64,000 bases of DNA. It comes from Adenophora triphylla var. japonica (lineage: Eukaryota > Streptophyta > Magnoliopsida > Asterales > Campanulaceae). Location of the stretch: positions 124,001-188,000 of the forward strand of contig JAFEMH010002603.1 in assembly GCA_022495995.1 (NCBI GenBank), read 5' to 3'. Shown here piece by piece: positions 21,158 through 33,050 of this stretch (position 1 is the first letter of the stretch; each line of letters opens with the position of its first letter). The position numbers were made by a program, and so were the translations under genes. The notes under the pieces were generated by a model. The model had not been told where the DNA came from. It did no database searches and was given only the letters and a program-made list of their open reading frames with translations.

Positions 21158-24100
21158 ATGAGCACTCGAGAGTTTGGACCCCGCCGTCCCATAGAGTTAG
21201 GAGATGGGAGCACTCCGGATCTGTTTCTTTGTTTGTAAACGGACGGGGGGATATTTAGGAAAGGTAGGCCGTGGGTGGCTTAGATTATCCCTTGAGTGCT
21301 TCCGGTATTTTGCGAAAAATCCCGATGGGGGCCTTTTGTCCCACCCCGGTTGTGGGAGGCCAAGGATAAAAGGGTAAAAAGGAACGGTGATGTTTTGGGG
21401 TTGGGGGATACCAGTAGGCTGAGAAATTTTGTGATGGGGGTTTTGTGCAGGTTTCCCCGCGAGAGAGGCTCGGCTGCGAACGCCATTGAACTAGTGAGGA
21501 GAGCGATTCGCGTCCCGAAGTAGTTTGTGGCCCAGGAAAAGTGTGAGCTAGATGGATCTGAACAAACCAATGATGCGCGGGCACCTGTGGCGTGGAACTG
21601 AATGACCACTTTAGATGTTACGCCCATAAGGACCATCTTTCCCCCGTTGTGCCGCGGCCCCTAGGGCGGGGACAATTGGTGGCGGCGACGGCGAGAACTT
21701 GACCCCCTTGACTTCGAGGTGGCCCAGGCTGGTGAAGTTGAATCGGAGGTGGCCACGCCGTGATGACCCCACCGGTCTCTTTGGCTCCTCGAGCTCGGAG
21801 GCCGAAGAAGATGACCACGGAGAGGGGGATAGGAGGGCGGCGGGGACCTCGAGAAGGCCGGCGAGACCACCAATATAGTGGATGCCTTCGAGAGCTCGAC
21901 TCAGGAGGAGGAGGAAGAGGTTGTGGCCCCCTTGCCGAAACAAAGGCAAGAGGCCGGCTAGGGATGTGAATCTGGTCGTGGCCGTAAGAAGGCGAGGAGG
22001 TGGCCACCATTGGTGGGAGGAGGACATTTACGAGGTTTACAATGTGGACCGCAACGCCTACCGTGTCCGCACCTTAGGACATGTACATTTGAAGAATAAG
22101 GACAAGCTGCGGCCGAGAGACGATAGGCGATGTTCGCGAGGACAATAGGGCTGCGTTTTTATGGGGCCCGGTTTGAGAATGGATTGAGGCTGCCCTGGAC
22201 CCTTTCTTTTATTTCTTTTTGGAGTTCAATTCACACTTTGCCCATGCACGACTCCCAATGCCATCAGGGCCATTGTCTCCTTCATTCTTTGTGTGTAGAT
22301 TCATGGGCTATGAACCTACCCTTGCCGGGCTCTACGCCTACTATCGAGAACCAAATTCTCCGCGGCATTACGAGCACGAAGGCTAGGAACTACTCCACCA
22401 GGGACCTTCTCTCCTCCCTCGACAAGTTTGACCGATGGAACCGGAGGGACATCCACGGTGATTGAGTCTAGATTCGGATGGCCCTTTTCCAAACCTTCCC
22501 GGCCAGTCCCTATGAAGGTGGCCGCTAGCAAATATCCGGACCCTTCCTCGGCCGATGCTATGCGTCTTGCCATAGAGATGCATACGGCCCGGTATTTGGA
22601 GAGCGGGGAGGAGCACGTACGATGTGGGCGCCATAGTGGAAGATGAGCCCTGCTTGATCTACTCGGGGTGGCTCCTCGCGAGAGGGCGCCCAGCATGCCC
22701 CCGAGTAGTGATAGAGCCTTTGCCCGCGACCACGATTGGCGGGTGCACGAACATTACCGGTTCGAGGCGGATTGTAAGACACAGTATCTTTGGGCGCGGA
22801 GTGCGATCCTCCCGAAATAATTGGTCTACGATTCCTTTATGAGCTGTTTGCCAATTTACTTTGCTTTTGATTTTTGAGCTGCTTTGCTAACCATTTTTCT
22901 TTCCCTCGAGTAGATCCAGGTGTACAATTTCGATGGCTCCTCCTCTAAATCTTTGCTCAGCGAAGGCCAAGAACATGAAGGCCGACAAGGAAGGCGCCAC
23001 GAAGAGCGAGAATGAGATGGGAGGGTCCCCGCGAAAAACAGAGCTGTACTTTGTTGCGAGCGGGAAAAGCGGGGATCCTACACTGCTCCCGAGAATCATT
23101 CGAAAACCGGGAATGCTGCCTCCGCCTCCCCGGGGTCCTCCTCCAGCTTGCTCTCAGGGCATCATCTCCCGGCCGCACCATTGCCTCCGGGCATAACCGG
23201 GAAGCAATCCAAGAAAAGGCGAGAGATGCGGATCGGCGAGGAGAGGTCCTCGAAGACCCGAGAAAGTGGGGGATACCTCTGCTCGTAGCCCTCCTGCTTC
23301 TTTGCCATACCCCTGCTTTGCTCCCTCGCCGCGGGGACAATATGCTCGGTGGCCTATCCGATTTCCTCCTTGGCCACCCGCGAGGAGGCATGGGAGAAAA
23401 GGAAGCGAGGTGGGGGATGTGCCCGCCATTCTTGGGGTAGACTTATATGCCGGTCCTCCCAAAATTCTGCTTTGTGGGCATTGGGGTGATCAACGGGCTT
23501 TTGCCCACGACTTCTACCACCGGGTGGGTGAGAAGGAGAACCCGTCGGCCTTGATGGGGGATATTGGGGTTGCCCTTACCGAGGTAGGGACCTTTCTTCC
23601 GGCTTCCTCACTTAGCCTTTGATTTTCCACCTAATTCGACTTTCTTCCTCGCGGGTGGGCAACAAGGCCATGAGGCTCAGGGAGACTTGTGGCTTGTCCG
23701 GCCGAGCTTGCCGGCAACACCAAGGACATGGCGGGCAAACTCCAGCGAGCTGGAGCAGGCCCGGGAGAAGGTGGGTACTCACGAGCTCCCTCACGGATGC
23801 CAAGGAAAAGGAGTTCGCGACCGAGTCCGATGCTGAAGGGCTTCCGGGAGGCGGGTGACCGAGCGGAGAAGAGCCTAGAAAGGGCAAAGGGTCGGCGGGA
23901 TGAGCTCCGCGGGCACAAGAGCAAGCTTGAGCAAAGAAATGATGAGCTCGTAACCAAGCGGGAGGCTGCGGAGGAGTCGGTCAAACTCACGGAGGCTAAG
24001 GCGAGATGAGCTCTCAGAAAGCTGCTACCCCTTACGCGGTTTGAGTTTGGAGAGGGAGAGGATCTTTGGCGAGGCTCGCGAAGAAGGCGTCGAGGAGTAT

Positions 24101-24626
24101 AAGAGCTCGACCGGTTCACCGCGGAGTGCAGCCCGATATGAGGCGGTGTCGGACACGAATCCGGAACCGCGGCCGCGGGTATGTTCTCCGTGCGGCGGTT
24201 GGCCGTGATCGGCTCGGCTGGTTGCTGCGACGCGGAGTGCGTGCCGGGCATGCGCTAGTTCCTCTGTCAGAGGATGAGGTCGAGTGCGGACCTTTCTGCC
24301 GCGGCCTCTGCCTCTCTGTGGCGAAGTGGCGCCCTTGGGTGATCGCGAGGCTTGGATGCTCTGCGCTTCGGGGACAACCCTTTATCCTTGGGGGATGCCT
24401 GGCTCGGAGTTCTTCCGGGGGCCGGCCCTTGGAGATCTCTTCCCCGGGCGGGCGGCTCCGCTCCGGCCTCCGCCGGCAACAAGCGCTCCTACCACCGAGG
24501 TGACTCAGGAGACCGGCCTGCCTTCCCCGACTCCGGACTCGGCGGGCGCGGGGGTGCGGCCACCGAGGAGCCGAAGCGGGCACCGAGGAGCGGTCGTCGA
24601 GGCCCCGAGGAGAATGCTCCCTTAGT
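21158..24626 (+). pseudogene. Antisense ORF (aORF-type) of gypsy element C
   Basis: This GC-rich stretch codes on the plus strand, opposite to gag-pol. It opens MSTREFGPRRPIELGDG at 21158, soon reaches a stop, and then continues as broken frames. Near 23840-24010 is a charged coiled-coil segment (ERAKGRRDELRGHKSKLEQR and on), followed by about 600 bp of alanine/glycine/arginine-rich text ending EENAPLV and a stop at 24626. An AT-rich 3' region with TAAATAGAAG follows to about 24720. Extra antisense genes between integrase and 3' LTR are known in Tat-lineage gypsy elements; their role is unknown. The product cannot be read through because of many stops, and the coiled coil suggests self-association. 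Confidence 0.6.
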
Positions 24627-24726
24627 GTAGGATTTTTGCTTTTTCTTGTTGTAATAGACTAGGATCTCTTTTGTAATAGTGTAGGAATTTGTAAATACTT
24701 TCTCGATCATAAATAGAAGCATTTTC

Positions 24727-25750
24727 TCAACTTGGCTCCTTTACTTTTATCTTAATTGCTTGTCTCGTAGGCTATTTTGAGTAGTTTGGCAATTTTCGAG
24801 CACCTTAATACTTGCATTCTTGCCTATTACTTTTTCCGAGCGTTTTTGACTTGCAATTAACTTTATACTCTCCTTACGCGGGCGACGGCTTAGTAGGCCC
24901 TTTGCCGCATTTTTGAGTTTTCCTAACTCTTTATTCAAAACCACTTAGGTTTTTGTGAGAGTCGACCTTATTCTTCTATGATCGCGTTTGTTTAGCCTTG
25001 TGGCAAACTTTGAGGCCTTAACCTCGTTTGTCTGTTTGGCTTTGTTAAACTAGTTTGATCACTCTCATCCATTTACACTTATTCCCGGCCTTGCGGCTGT
25101 GGTGTAAGTCAAAAGTAGCAGGCAAGCATACTTTCATAGGGCATGCGAGAAGGTGGCCGTGAGGCTATTGTCAGCGAACGAAAGGTAGGAGCATATTTTA
25201 GCATAGAGGCCCTTTAACCCCTGGCATCTGTATCCCCTTATTGGAGGTTCTCGCTTATTTGACCACTTTATTCAAAACTCCACTAGGGTTTTCGTGAGGG
25301 TCTCGTGGCGATACGGTGAACGGGCTTATATGTAGGCCTTTGTCACATACGGGCATGCGAGTAACGGCCCTAACGAGGTCCTTCGCGCAATTAGTGGGTC
25401 CGGACTTGGTCATTGTCCCAGCTAGAGTCCGTAGGCACGGGCATCATGGCCTTTGTACTACGTTCATCTATATCCACTTATTTTTGGTGGTGTCACGCGA
25501 GCAGGAGAGAGTCCTCCCCGCGATCATAGTACGGATCGTAATGGATCTTTGTACATATATAGGCATGCGGATCCTTAGATCTTTGCGCATCAGTAAGTAG
25601 GAGCTCATATGTTGGCTCTTGAACTTCTGCAGCATCCGCACGCGGGCATCCGCCTTAGCTTTTGAGGTGGTGGGAATTGATTTTTGCATCAAAATATGAT
25701 GATAACCTCTCCCTTATATATATATAGTCTATACTCCTTCCAAAAAATTA
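24727..25750 (-). other. Spacer between antisense gene and integrase of element C
   Basis: No protein domain was recognised on either strand. Short scattered frames only. Repeated phrases such as CCACTTAGG/CCACTAGGGTTTTCGTGAG (near 24940 and 25275) hint at old internal duplication. Confidence 0.4.
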
Positions 25751-25759
25751 CAAAGACTT

Positions 25760-26904
25760 TAAAAGAAGTATCTCTTAAGGTGGTCGCTATTTCAGGCGTG
25801 CTTAAGCTCTTCTCCCTCTTTTGGTCGCAACATATAGGTGCCCTCTTTGACTATCTTTGTGACCTCGTATGGACCTTCCCATTTCGGGGACGGCTTGTTG
25901 AAACCGGGTTGGGTCCCTTGGACCTCTACGCTTACGAGTACCCGAGTCTCAGCGAAAAACTCCTCTTATTTACTCTTTTATCATGGTGCTTCTTCGCTTT
26001 TGTTTGTAGTTCACCATTTTTCATGTGCCCGCATTCTGCTTTCCTTCGAGATCGTCCGGGTCACACCTTACATTTGCCTCGTTTTGAGACTCGTCGAAGT
26101 ATGTGACTGTACGAGGTAGGGCTACCTCAGCTGGAGCCATTGCCTCGACCCGTACGTGAGCGAGAAGGGAGTTTCTCTGTTGAATTTCTTATTGTGGTGC
26201 GGACAACCCATAATGCGATGCGGAGCTCGTCCGACCAACGTCCTCCTCGCCCTTCCAAATTTTTCTTTAAGGCGGTTAGGACTAGCTTGTTCGCGGCCTC
26301 GGCTTGACCATTTCCACGAGGATAGGCAGCTGCGGACTTACGGTGTTGCACCTTCATTCTCACACATTCGGCGGTGAATTTTGCGGAGAATTGGGTGCCA
26401 TTATACGAAATTATTGCTCGGGAACCCCAAATCGACAATAGATGTGGTCGTGGACAAAGCGATAGTGTTATCCTCGGAAATAGTGGCCAAGCCCTTTGCT
26501 TCCGTCCACTTGGTAAAATAATCCACGGCCACCACGGCATACTTGATGCTTCCTCTAGCGAGTTGGAAATGGTCGATAAGATCTATCCCCCACGTATCAA
26601 ACGGCCGCGATGGTACTACCAAAGTACGCTCTGTTGATGGTAGTCTAGGGATGTCCGCAAATCTCTGGCACTTATCACATTTTCTAACATACTCCTGCGC
26701 ATCCCTTCTCATTGTGGGCCAAAAGAATCCTTGGAATTTGATCTTGTACGAGAGGGTGCGAGCACCTGGATGTCCGCCACAAACTCCTTCATGAACCTCA
26801 TAGAGTAAGTTGGTGACCATGTGAGTCTTAACACATCTTAGTAAAGGCTTGGTGAATGATCGCCGAAAAAGCACCCCATCGAGGACGAGGTATTTCGCGG
26901 ACAC
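25760..26904 (-). pseudogene. Gypsy integrase (element C)
   Basis: On the minus strand: LLYEVHEGVCGGH and VRKCDKCQRFADI give the HHCC zinc-binding domain. FDTWGIDLIDHF and YAVVAVDYFTKWTEAK give the first half of the catalytic core (first two acidic residues). After a frameshift, ISYNGTQFSAKF and AYPRGNGQAEAANK (26540-26127) give the rest; the expected second catalytic Asp reads Asn in ISYNGTQF. Toward 25760 the tail KWEGPYEVTKIVKEGTYML matches the conserved end of plant gypsy integrase. At least two frameshifts make it inactive. Confidence 0.85.
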
Positions 26905-27089
26905 CGTTACGATGGCTCTAGCCTTTGCTTGGGTCCTCGGGGAGGGATTGCTTCTCGATGTAATCCTTCATTTCATCCACCCAGTCCCTTACTTGATCCT
27001 CAATATTGTTTATACGTATTCGATCTATAGCGAGTCTCTCCAGTGAATTCAATCGGCAATTTGTCTCCAACTCACCAATTTCTTGCTCG

Positions 27090-27520
27090 GTTATTCTTGA
27101 GAGGAGGTCGGCTTCCACATTGTCCTCTCTCATGACTTGGTTCGGCTCATAGTAAGTGAAATTTTTGATGAGGGTTTTGCAAGGTCACGATGCGAGTTAG
27201 TCTTGGGTTGATAGTATCATACTCCCCCTAATTTGATTAACTATGAAATTTGAGAGTCACTATTGATCTCAATATTACTGAACTCCCAAGTCTCTTGCCA
27301 ATTCCATGCCCGCTATAATCGCTTCATATTCGGCTGATTGTTTGATGCCTCGAACTTGAATCTCGAGGCCCTCATGAATTTCTCCCCGCGAGTGCAATCG
27401 AAGTATGCCCGCTCCATTTGATTAACTTGCTCGCGGAGCCGTCCACATATAAAGTCCACACCTCTTACGGACGCTCCCTTGGTTGAACAATTTACGTGCT
27501 CGGGCTTTTGGGTCATCTTC
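27090..27520 (-). pseudogene. Second, archaeal-type RNase H (element C)
   Basis: Read on the minus strand in more than one frame: FKFEASNNQ then AEYEAIIAGMELARDLGV, a SDSQ box, VNQIRGEY, and finally REDNVEADLLSR. These are the hallmarks of the extra RNase H that follows the ordinary RNase H in Tat-lineage elements. Stops interrupt it near 27260 and 27210. Confidence 0.7.
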
Positions 27521-27523
27521 GGA

Positions 27524-27900
27524 TTACGCTCGCTTTCTTTTTCCGAGGTCGCTGTCCGCTAATTTGAATGATGATTCTACTACAAAATCAACTAAGGCCT
27601 GCGCTTTGATTGTCTTTCTCGGGGAGTAGGTGATCTGGAACTCGGTGAGCTCTATAGACCAAGCTAGCATTCTCCCCAGGGACTCTGGTTTATGTAAAAC
27701 CTTTCTAAGCGGGGCCTCGGTTAGTACGGTTATAGGATGTGCGGAAAAGTAGGCTCTTAATTTTCGAGCGGATACAAGCAAGGCGTAAGCTAACTTTTCT
27801 ATATTAAGATAACGCCCTTCTACGGCGGACGGTGCCTTACTTACATAATAAACTGGTTTTGGGAGTTATTCTCCTCCCTTACAAGAACATTGCTACTGCC
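27524..27900 (-). pseudogene. Gypsy RNase H (element C)
   Basis: The minus-strand frame contains LVSARKLRAYFSAHPITVLT, LRKVLHKPESLGRMLAW and ELTEFQITYSPRKTIKAQAL, the C-terminal half of the standard gypsy RNase H. Its start near 27840 (KPVYYVSKAP-like text) is broken by a frameshift. Confidence 0.8.
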
Positions 27901-28179
27901 AGATCGTAACGGCTAAATACGAAAGAGCTCTTCTCAGGGCACCGGCTGCTGAGTAGAGGTGGCTGCCCGAGGTATGTCTTGACTTCTTAGCTTGATGGCA
28001 CTCGGTGCTCCATGTAAATTCATCGGCTCTCTTCCCCCTTTGAGAGTTTTGAAGAAGGGGAGGCATCTCTGGCGGCCGCGAGATAAAGCGGCGAAGTGCG
28101 GTGATGCGACCATTGAGTTTTGTACATCCTTCACGCGGGCGGGAGGTTTCATGTCTAATAGGGCTGGATTTTCTCTGGA

Positions 28180-28760
28180 TTAGCCTCTATCCCTCTTTGG
28201 TTGACCATGAATCAGGAACTTGCCCGCCTTGACCCGAAAGCGCACTTAAGGGGTTTAGCTTCATCTTTGTTATGGCGCAAGTTTTTGAAGGTTTCCTCCA
28301 CATCGAGCTCGTGGGAGTTTTCCTTAGTTTTATGACCGTATGTCGTCAATGTAGGCCTCAGTTACGCCTAGTTGGTTTTAAAGACCAGATTGACCATGCG
28401 GCGATATGTGGCTCCTGCATTCTTTAGCCCAAAGGGCATCATAGTGTAGCGGTATGTCTTGCCCGCGACAATGAAGGCTACGGAGCGGACATCTTCGGGA
28501 GCCATCTGGATGCAGTGGTAGCCGGAGTAGGCATCAATGAAGCTTAGAACTACGTGTCCGGCTATAGAATCCACCAATCTGTCTATGCGAGGAAGAGGGA
28601 AGCAATCTTTGGGGCATGCCTTGTTGAGATCGGTGAAATCAACGCACATCCTCCATTTGCCATTGGATTTCTTAACCATGACCACATTGGCCGGCCATTT
28701 GGGGTAGGAAATCTCCTTTATTATCCCGCTTTTAGCAACTTTTCCACCTCTTCCTTGATG
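28180..28760 (-). pseudogene. Gypsy reverse transcriptase (element C)
   Basis: The frame at 28685-28368 carries VMVKKSNGKWRMCVDFTDLN, KACPKDCFPLPRIDRLVDS, SFIDAYSGYHCIQMAPEDV and MMPFGLKNAGATYRRM, the central RT blocks in order. The catalytic YIDD box follows near 28345 in another frame. A stop just before the catalytic box and further frameshifts inactivate it. Confidence 0.9.
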
Positions 28761-29399
28761 GCAATCTCTTTCTCAGGGAGAAATATACGGATTTACGGTG
28801 AATGTTTTTGAAGGAGGGGTCATCGTTGATTTTATGGAGGATCACGTCCTCGCGATGCCTTGCATATCTTCCACCCTCCAGCGAACACATCGCAATTTGC
28901 TCTAAGGAACTCAATAAGTATCCTTCTTTCCTCATTTGTGAATTTCCAGCTGACCTTAAGCTTGTTTGCTCGGGGAAGTGGGGATTGATTACCACCTCCT
29001 CGAGCTCGTCGTTAGGTTGAAGGTCGGCTGATTTCACGATTGTGCGGAGTCAATGACAATAGTTGGGGTTGACACTGAGCTTCGGTCGGTGTTGCCATTG
29101 AATATATGATATCACGGTCAATTTCCCCCTCTATTCCTCGATCAATATAACCTCCCTCAGCGAGGGCGGCCAAGCTGCTTTGATTTTACGCTCATCTTGA
29201 GCTCCACCTTTGTGGAATGGAAAGAAAGCATGCCCAATCGGTACGGGTGGCGGCGGGAGTGCAAGAGCTTTCCCCTTTTTGACTTGTCCTCGCCACTTTC
29301 CCTCTATCATTTTGTCCTCGCCCTCTATCTGCGGGCGGGATGTCCAGCCATTCTGTTCTTTCCTTTTTCCTCCGAGTGCTCGGAGGAATCTCCCGGCTG

Positions 29400-29760
29400 G
29401 TTCTTGATGGTAGCAACCCCGCCGGGGTGTTAAATTTCACCCTTTGGTGGGGACGGACGCCACTATTCCCAATTCGGCTGGCTTGATTCTGCCGAGAATG
29501 GCATTGTATTGGGAAGGAAGATCGACCACCATGAAAGTTATCTTGGCCGTCTTACGCATGGGTTTTCCCCAATAGCTACGTCAAACACAATCGTCCCCTT
29601 TACCCTTACGGCGTGGTTTGTGAAGCCTTCGAGCATGCCCGCGTATGGAGTGAGATGTGCTTAGTCATTCTCATTCCAATCAAAGTATGGTAATAGAGTA
29701 TGTCGCGGGCGGCTCCGGTATCTATCAACACGGCCTATGTTTGCCGGTTGATTCTCATTA
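29400..29760 (-). pseudogene. Aspartic protease region (element C)
   Basis: The minus strand reads VLIDTGAARDILY, the active-site loop of a retroviral-type aspartic protease, with the DTG codons at 29722-29714. The rest of the domain is broken into short frames. Confidence 0.7.
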
Positions 29761-29899
29761 CGAGGGTGAGTGGGTGTGTGGAATGAAAAAGGGTGGAGGC
29801 AAGTTCGCTCCTTTTGAACCCAATTTCTGCTCTTCCTCGGGGCCGGGCGGGGATGGAGAAAACCTTCTCTAATGTCCGAATTTGGAGGGACAAGCGCCT

Positions 29900-31635
29900 A
29901 CTAGAGGGAGGTTCCTCCCAGTGAAGTTAATGTCATAGTCCCCAAAATCGTCATCATTATTATCTCTTTCATTCTGTCGGTCCCCGCGTGTGTCGTGCCA
30001 TTTCTTTGATCATTGTTATTGGGGGCGGTATTGTTTCCCTTAACCCACTTGGTTAGCTCCCGTTATTGATTTTCTGTTGGATTACTCGCTTGGTGGAAAC
30101 AATCCTCGGTTCCGTGCCGTGGTCGTTGTGAAACTCACGAAATTTAAGTCTACTCCTCTCATTTGGCTTTCGAAGCATGGGGGAGGAGCGAGGAAAGTAC
30201 GAGGCTCTCATGATCACCGCCCTTGGGTCGGTGAGCTCTGTGTAAGCTTGTTTCGGCCACGGCCTTTTTGAGCCTTTTCGATCCCGGCCTCTGTTTTTGC
30301 CACGATTATTGGTATGAGTAGGCTCAGGGTGGTCTCCTGGACTTGGCTTATTCTTTCTTTCGCGAAGCTCGGGGAGCGGAGCACGGCTAGGCTCTTCGGC
30401 GGAGGCAATGGCCGAGGCCCTTTCATACATTTCCTCCATTTGATTTAGGTTTCTTTGGAGGCAAAATTCATTTTGAGGAAGGAGGAAGCGAGGCCGCCCT
30501 CAAAACATAGTCGATATCTCCCTCGTCCGGGTCCACAATCTCCTCGCTCACCTTCTGAGCAGGATATATAATCTTTTGTAGGCTCGTTTGGTGCACCTTG
30601 ACACGGACAAGATCTGTCTTTGGTCTAGCGGAGCACACTGCTCCGGCAAAGGCATTGAGGAAGAGAACTACTGAGGCGGCCCCATTTGAATATTTGGATA
30701 CTGGGGGCTTGAGGGCTAGCATCGAAGATAGGGCTTTGCCGGTGAAGGTCGCGGCCAAAGCTTTGCACATCAGCGACTCATCCGCGGAGAATAAAGCCAT
30801 CGGCCCTCAAATCTTCCCATATTACTCTTGGCATTTTTGGATCCGTCATAGGTGTCCATGCAGGGGGTTTGCCCTTACGGATCGGTGCCGCGCAATTTTA
30901 TCGGCGAAGGCGTCCATGGTGCGGCCACACTTTTGGGCGACCTTCGATGGGTTTCCCACATCTTCTGCATGAATTCCACAAACTCGGGGCTCGATCATCA
31001 ACCTTTTGCTTTTAGCTCGTGGAGCCACGGCCTTCTCATGGCCGGAGCCAAGGTGCTAGCTTTGGACTTCGCACGGCGATTTGACTGTGCCTCTTCCCCC
31101 ATTTCCTCGCTATCATCTACATGCACCACGCTCCGTTTGGCCATTTGTCAGCGCTCGAAATTTGGGTCAACCCGGTTTGCCCCAGCGGCTTGACTAGCAA
31201 GCGAGTTAGCGGGAGCTCGTTGGGAGAACCTTTGTGACCCTTGAGGAAGCTGTAGCCCTCCATTGGCCTCTATTTCAAATATTTCCATCTCCGCGTCTTT
31301 GATGGCCGTGGCCTCCGCGACCGGTTTGGACTTGGAGGCTAGGATTTCCTTCCTTCTCGGGATTTGTTACGGGAAAGTGGGGTGGTTAGATTGGTGTTCT
31401 TTATGTGAGCTTGGGGAGTTTTGGGCTAGTGTTTAGTAGGGCTTGGGCTTTCTCGGCACGGGCCTCCTCGGTTAAGGTGTAGAACTCGTTGAGTGGGGAT
31501 TTTTGAGGCGAGAATGGGCCCCCATTACATTTGAAAAGCAGAGTTGGTTTGCCTTTCCCTATTGATGTTGGAGGGTTCGGATTGGTTCTCCTCCTCTAGG
31601 GTCAAATGACCGGCATTTTTGAGAATTTGAGACAT
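29900..31635 (-). pseudogene. Gag region (element C)
   Basis: A start MSQILKNAGHLTLEEENQ lies at 31635 on the minus strand. Further in, GNPSKVAQKCGRTMDAFADK (near 30930) and a basic stretch KNRGRDRKGSKRPW (near 30270) lead to KFREFHNDHGTE (near 30130). This last piece corresponds to the Tat-type gag knuckle C-x2-x-H-x4-G-H-x3-C but has lost its cysteines. Several stops and frameshifts are present. Confidence 0.7.
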
Positions 31636-31834
31636 GTCTCGGAAAGATGAAAATAAGCGAAAGAAGTGTCTTTTGGCGATCGGTTGTTTAGACTACAAGG
31701 TGTGTCAAAACAAAAGTTTTAAACGGGAAAAACTTAGTGACGTAAAATAGAAGAGCCTTTCGGCCTTGAATTTGTTTAGGACACGTGAGGTGCCTTGAAA
31801 ACAAAGATTTTTAACGAGAAAACGAAAGAAAGTC

Positions 31835-31852
31835 GGATTCCGGATGGAACCA
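31835..31852 (-). other. Primer-binding site of element C
   Basis: The minus strand reads TGGTTCCATCCGGAATCC three bases after the LTR end. The first seven bases match the tRNA-Glu-type site of elements A and B, after which the match is disturbed by small changes. It is probably a tRNA-Glu site with mutations. Confidence 0.5.
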
Positions 31853-31855
31853 CGA

Positions 31856-32695
31856 TGACGCCACGGCTTTTGGGGTCGGGAGCGGTTCAAGGATATCTGG
31901 CTAGGATATATTTGGTGGTTTTTACGTACCTAGATCACAACACAAACAAGCACCGATTAAGGTCAAAGTTGGATGTTACTCCAACTCGGGCCCTCGGGTG
32001 TGAGTAAGAATGCTTGAGTAATAAGGCTTTGAATACCTTTAGAGTGTGTGTGTGTTTAGGTTTAGAGAGTAAAAGAGCTTACTCAATTGTCTATGGAACT
32101 TACCTTGCCCCGAGGGGTAAAGGCCTTCTATTTATAGGCAATGCCGTGGTGCTTGTTGAGGTAAGCAATGAGATCGGCCCTAGGGGCACTTTGGTATTTG
32201 ACCGGCTACACGTGTCCTTGACTAATTGGTCTGTCGGGGAGGGAACATTGGCTGTCCAGGACATGGCTGAAAGGGGACATGAGCCGTGTAGCCGCTTGGA
32301 GCATTAAATGGAATAGTAGGCGCTGGCCCAGGCCGCACGTTGAATGCGTGATGGGGGAGGCCAGACAGTGGCTGTCGAGCCGGTAAGCTAACTTGCTCGG
32401 TAAGGCTTGACATTAACCGGGAAGCGGCATGTGCCCGCGGTCGACGTTGTGCCGCGGTCAAAGATATAAGACGCGAGCACGGTTGATGCGGGCATGACTT
32501 CATGCGGGCACGGATCCGGCGGCGGGGGTCCCGATGGTTCTCGATAGGGACGATGCGAGGAGGACACGGTCTTGACCACAAGGGCCTATTTGTCCGCGGT
32601 CTTCCCTCCGGCGGTCTAGGAGCGCCACGTCAGTCGGTTCCTTGGACTAGGCACCAGAAGCGCGGGCCCGGGTCCGTGGAGATCCGGGCTCATCA
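31856..32695 (-). repeat. 5' LTR of gypsy element C
   Basis: TGACGCCACGGC to GGGCTCATCA in plus orientation. The minus-strand promoter TATA (CTATAAATAG) lies at 32128-32137. Small insertions and deletions distinguish it from the left copy, more than in elements D or E. Confidence 0.85.
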
Positions 32696-32765
32696 GTCTT
32701 TGTATAGGCAATGTTGGGGGTATTTTGTTTTTAAGATAGCCAGTTTTAGACTTCTAGTTAGTTAG
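32696..32765 (+). pseudogene. 3' piece of the disrupted secreted-protein gene
   Basis: After the duplicated flank GTCTTTG, the frame of the 19360 gene continues from 32703 for 20 codons and stops at TAG (32763-32765). It includes YRQCWGYFVFKI, hydrophobic and unlike the proline-rich part, so the true stop might have been elsewhere or an intron may lie here. The link rests on the duplication and the open frame only. Confidence 0.45.
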
Positions 32766-32921
32766 TTAATTAGTACTTCATTTCATCCGTCTCTAATTGT
32801 GAATGTCTTAATAGGTCAGTTTAATCCAAGGATTAATTAGTTTGTAAAATCAAAGTGTTAAGCAAATAATTATGGACGATGAATTTTGTTTTAAAGCTAA
32901 ATGTTGGGTACTTTTCTGTTA

Positions 32922-33050
32922 GGGTATTATTGACAACTCAATTCCAATCCATTGAATTGGAATTGAAAGGGTTAAATTAGTTCCACGAAATTCATTTTGT
33001 TCTTTCAATTCCAAATCCAAGTCTTGGAATTGAGGTTGTCAAACATACCC
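32922..33050. mobile_element. Tourist-like (PIF/Harbinger) MITE
   Basis: GGGTATTATTGACAACTCAA at the left and, reversed, GGGTATGTTTGACAACCTCA at the right form a near-perfect inverted repeat of about 25 bp. Both sides carry TTA (32919-32921 and 33051-33053), the Harbinger-type target duplication. Total length 129 bp. Confidence 0.9.

Larger units (their letters stand above)
19745..32695 (-). mobile_element. Tat-type Ty3/gypsy element C
   Basis: A 12.95-kb element lies on the minus strand between direct repeats of 825 bp (left) and 840 bp (right). The flanks share GTCTTTG (19734-19740 and 32696-32702); 5 bp is usual for gypsy, so the exact edges are uncertain by a few bases. Order on the minus strand: 5' LTR, primer-binding site, gag, protease, RT, RNase H, second RNase H, integrase, then about 4 kb with an antisense gene, polypurine tract and 3' LTR. 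The second RNase H and antisense gene mark the Tat lineage. All domains have stops or frameshifts. Confidence 0.9.

Noticed and set aside
21600..24600. Several GC-rich minus-strand frames over 100 codons
   Set aside because: They have no domains, are rich in arginine, proline and serine, and are shadows of GC-rich antisense coding DNA on the plus strand.
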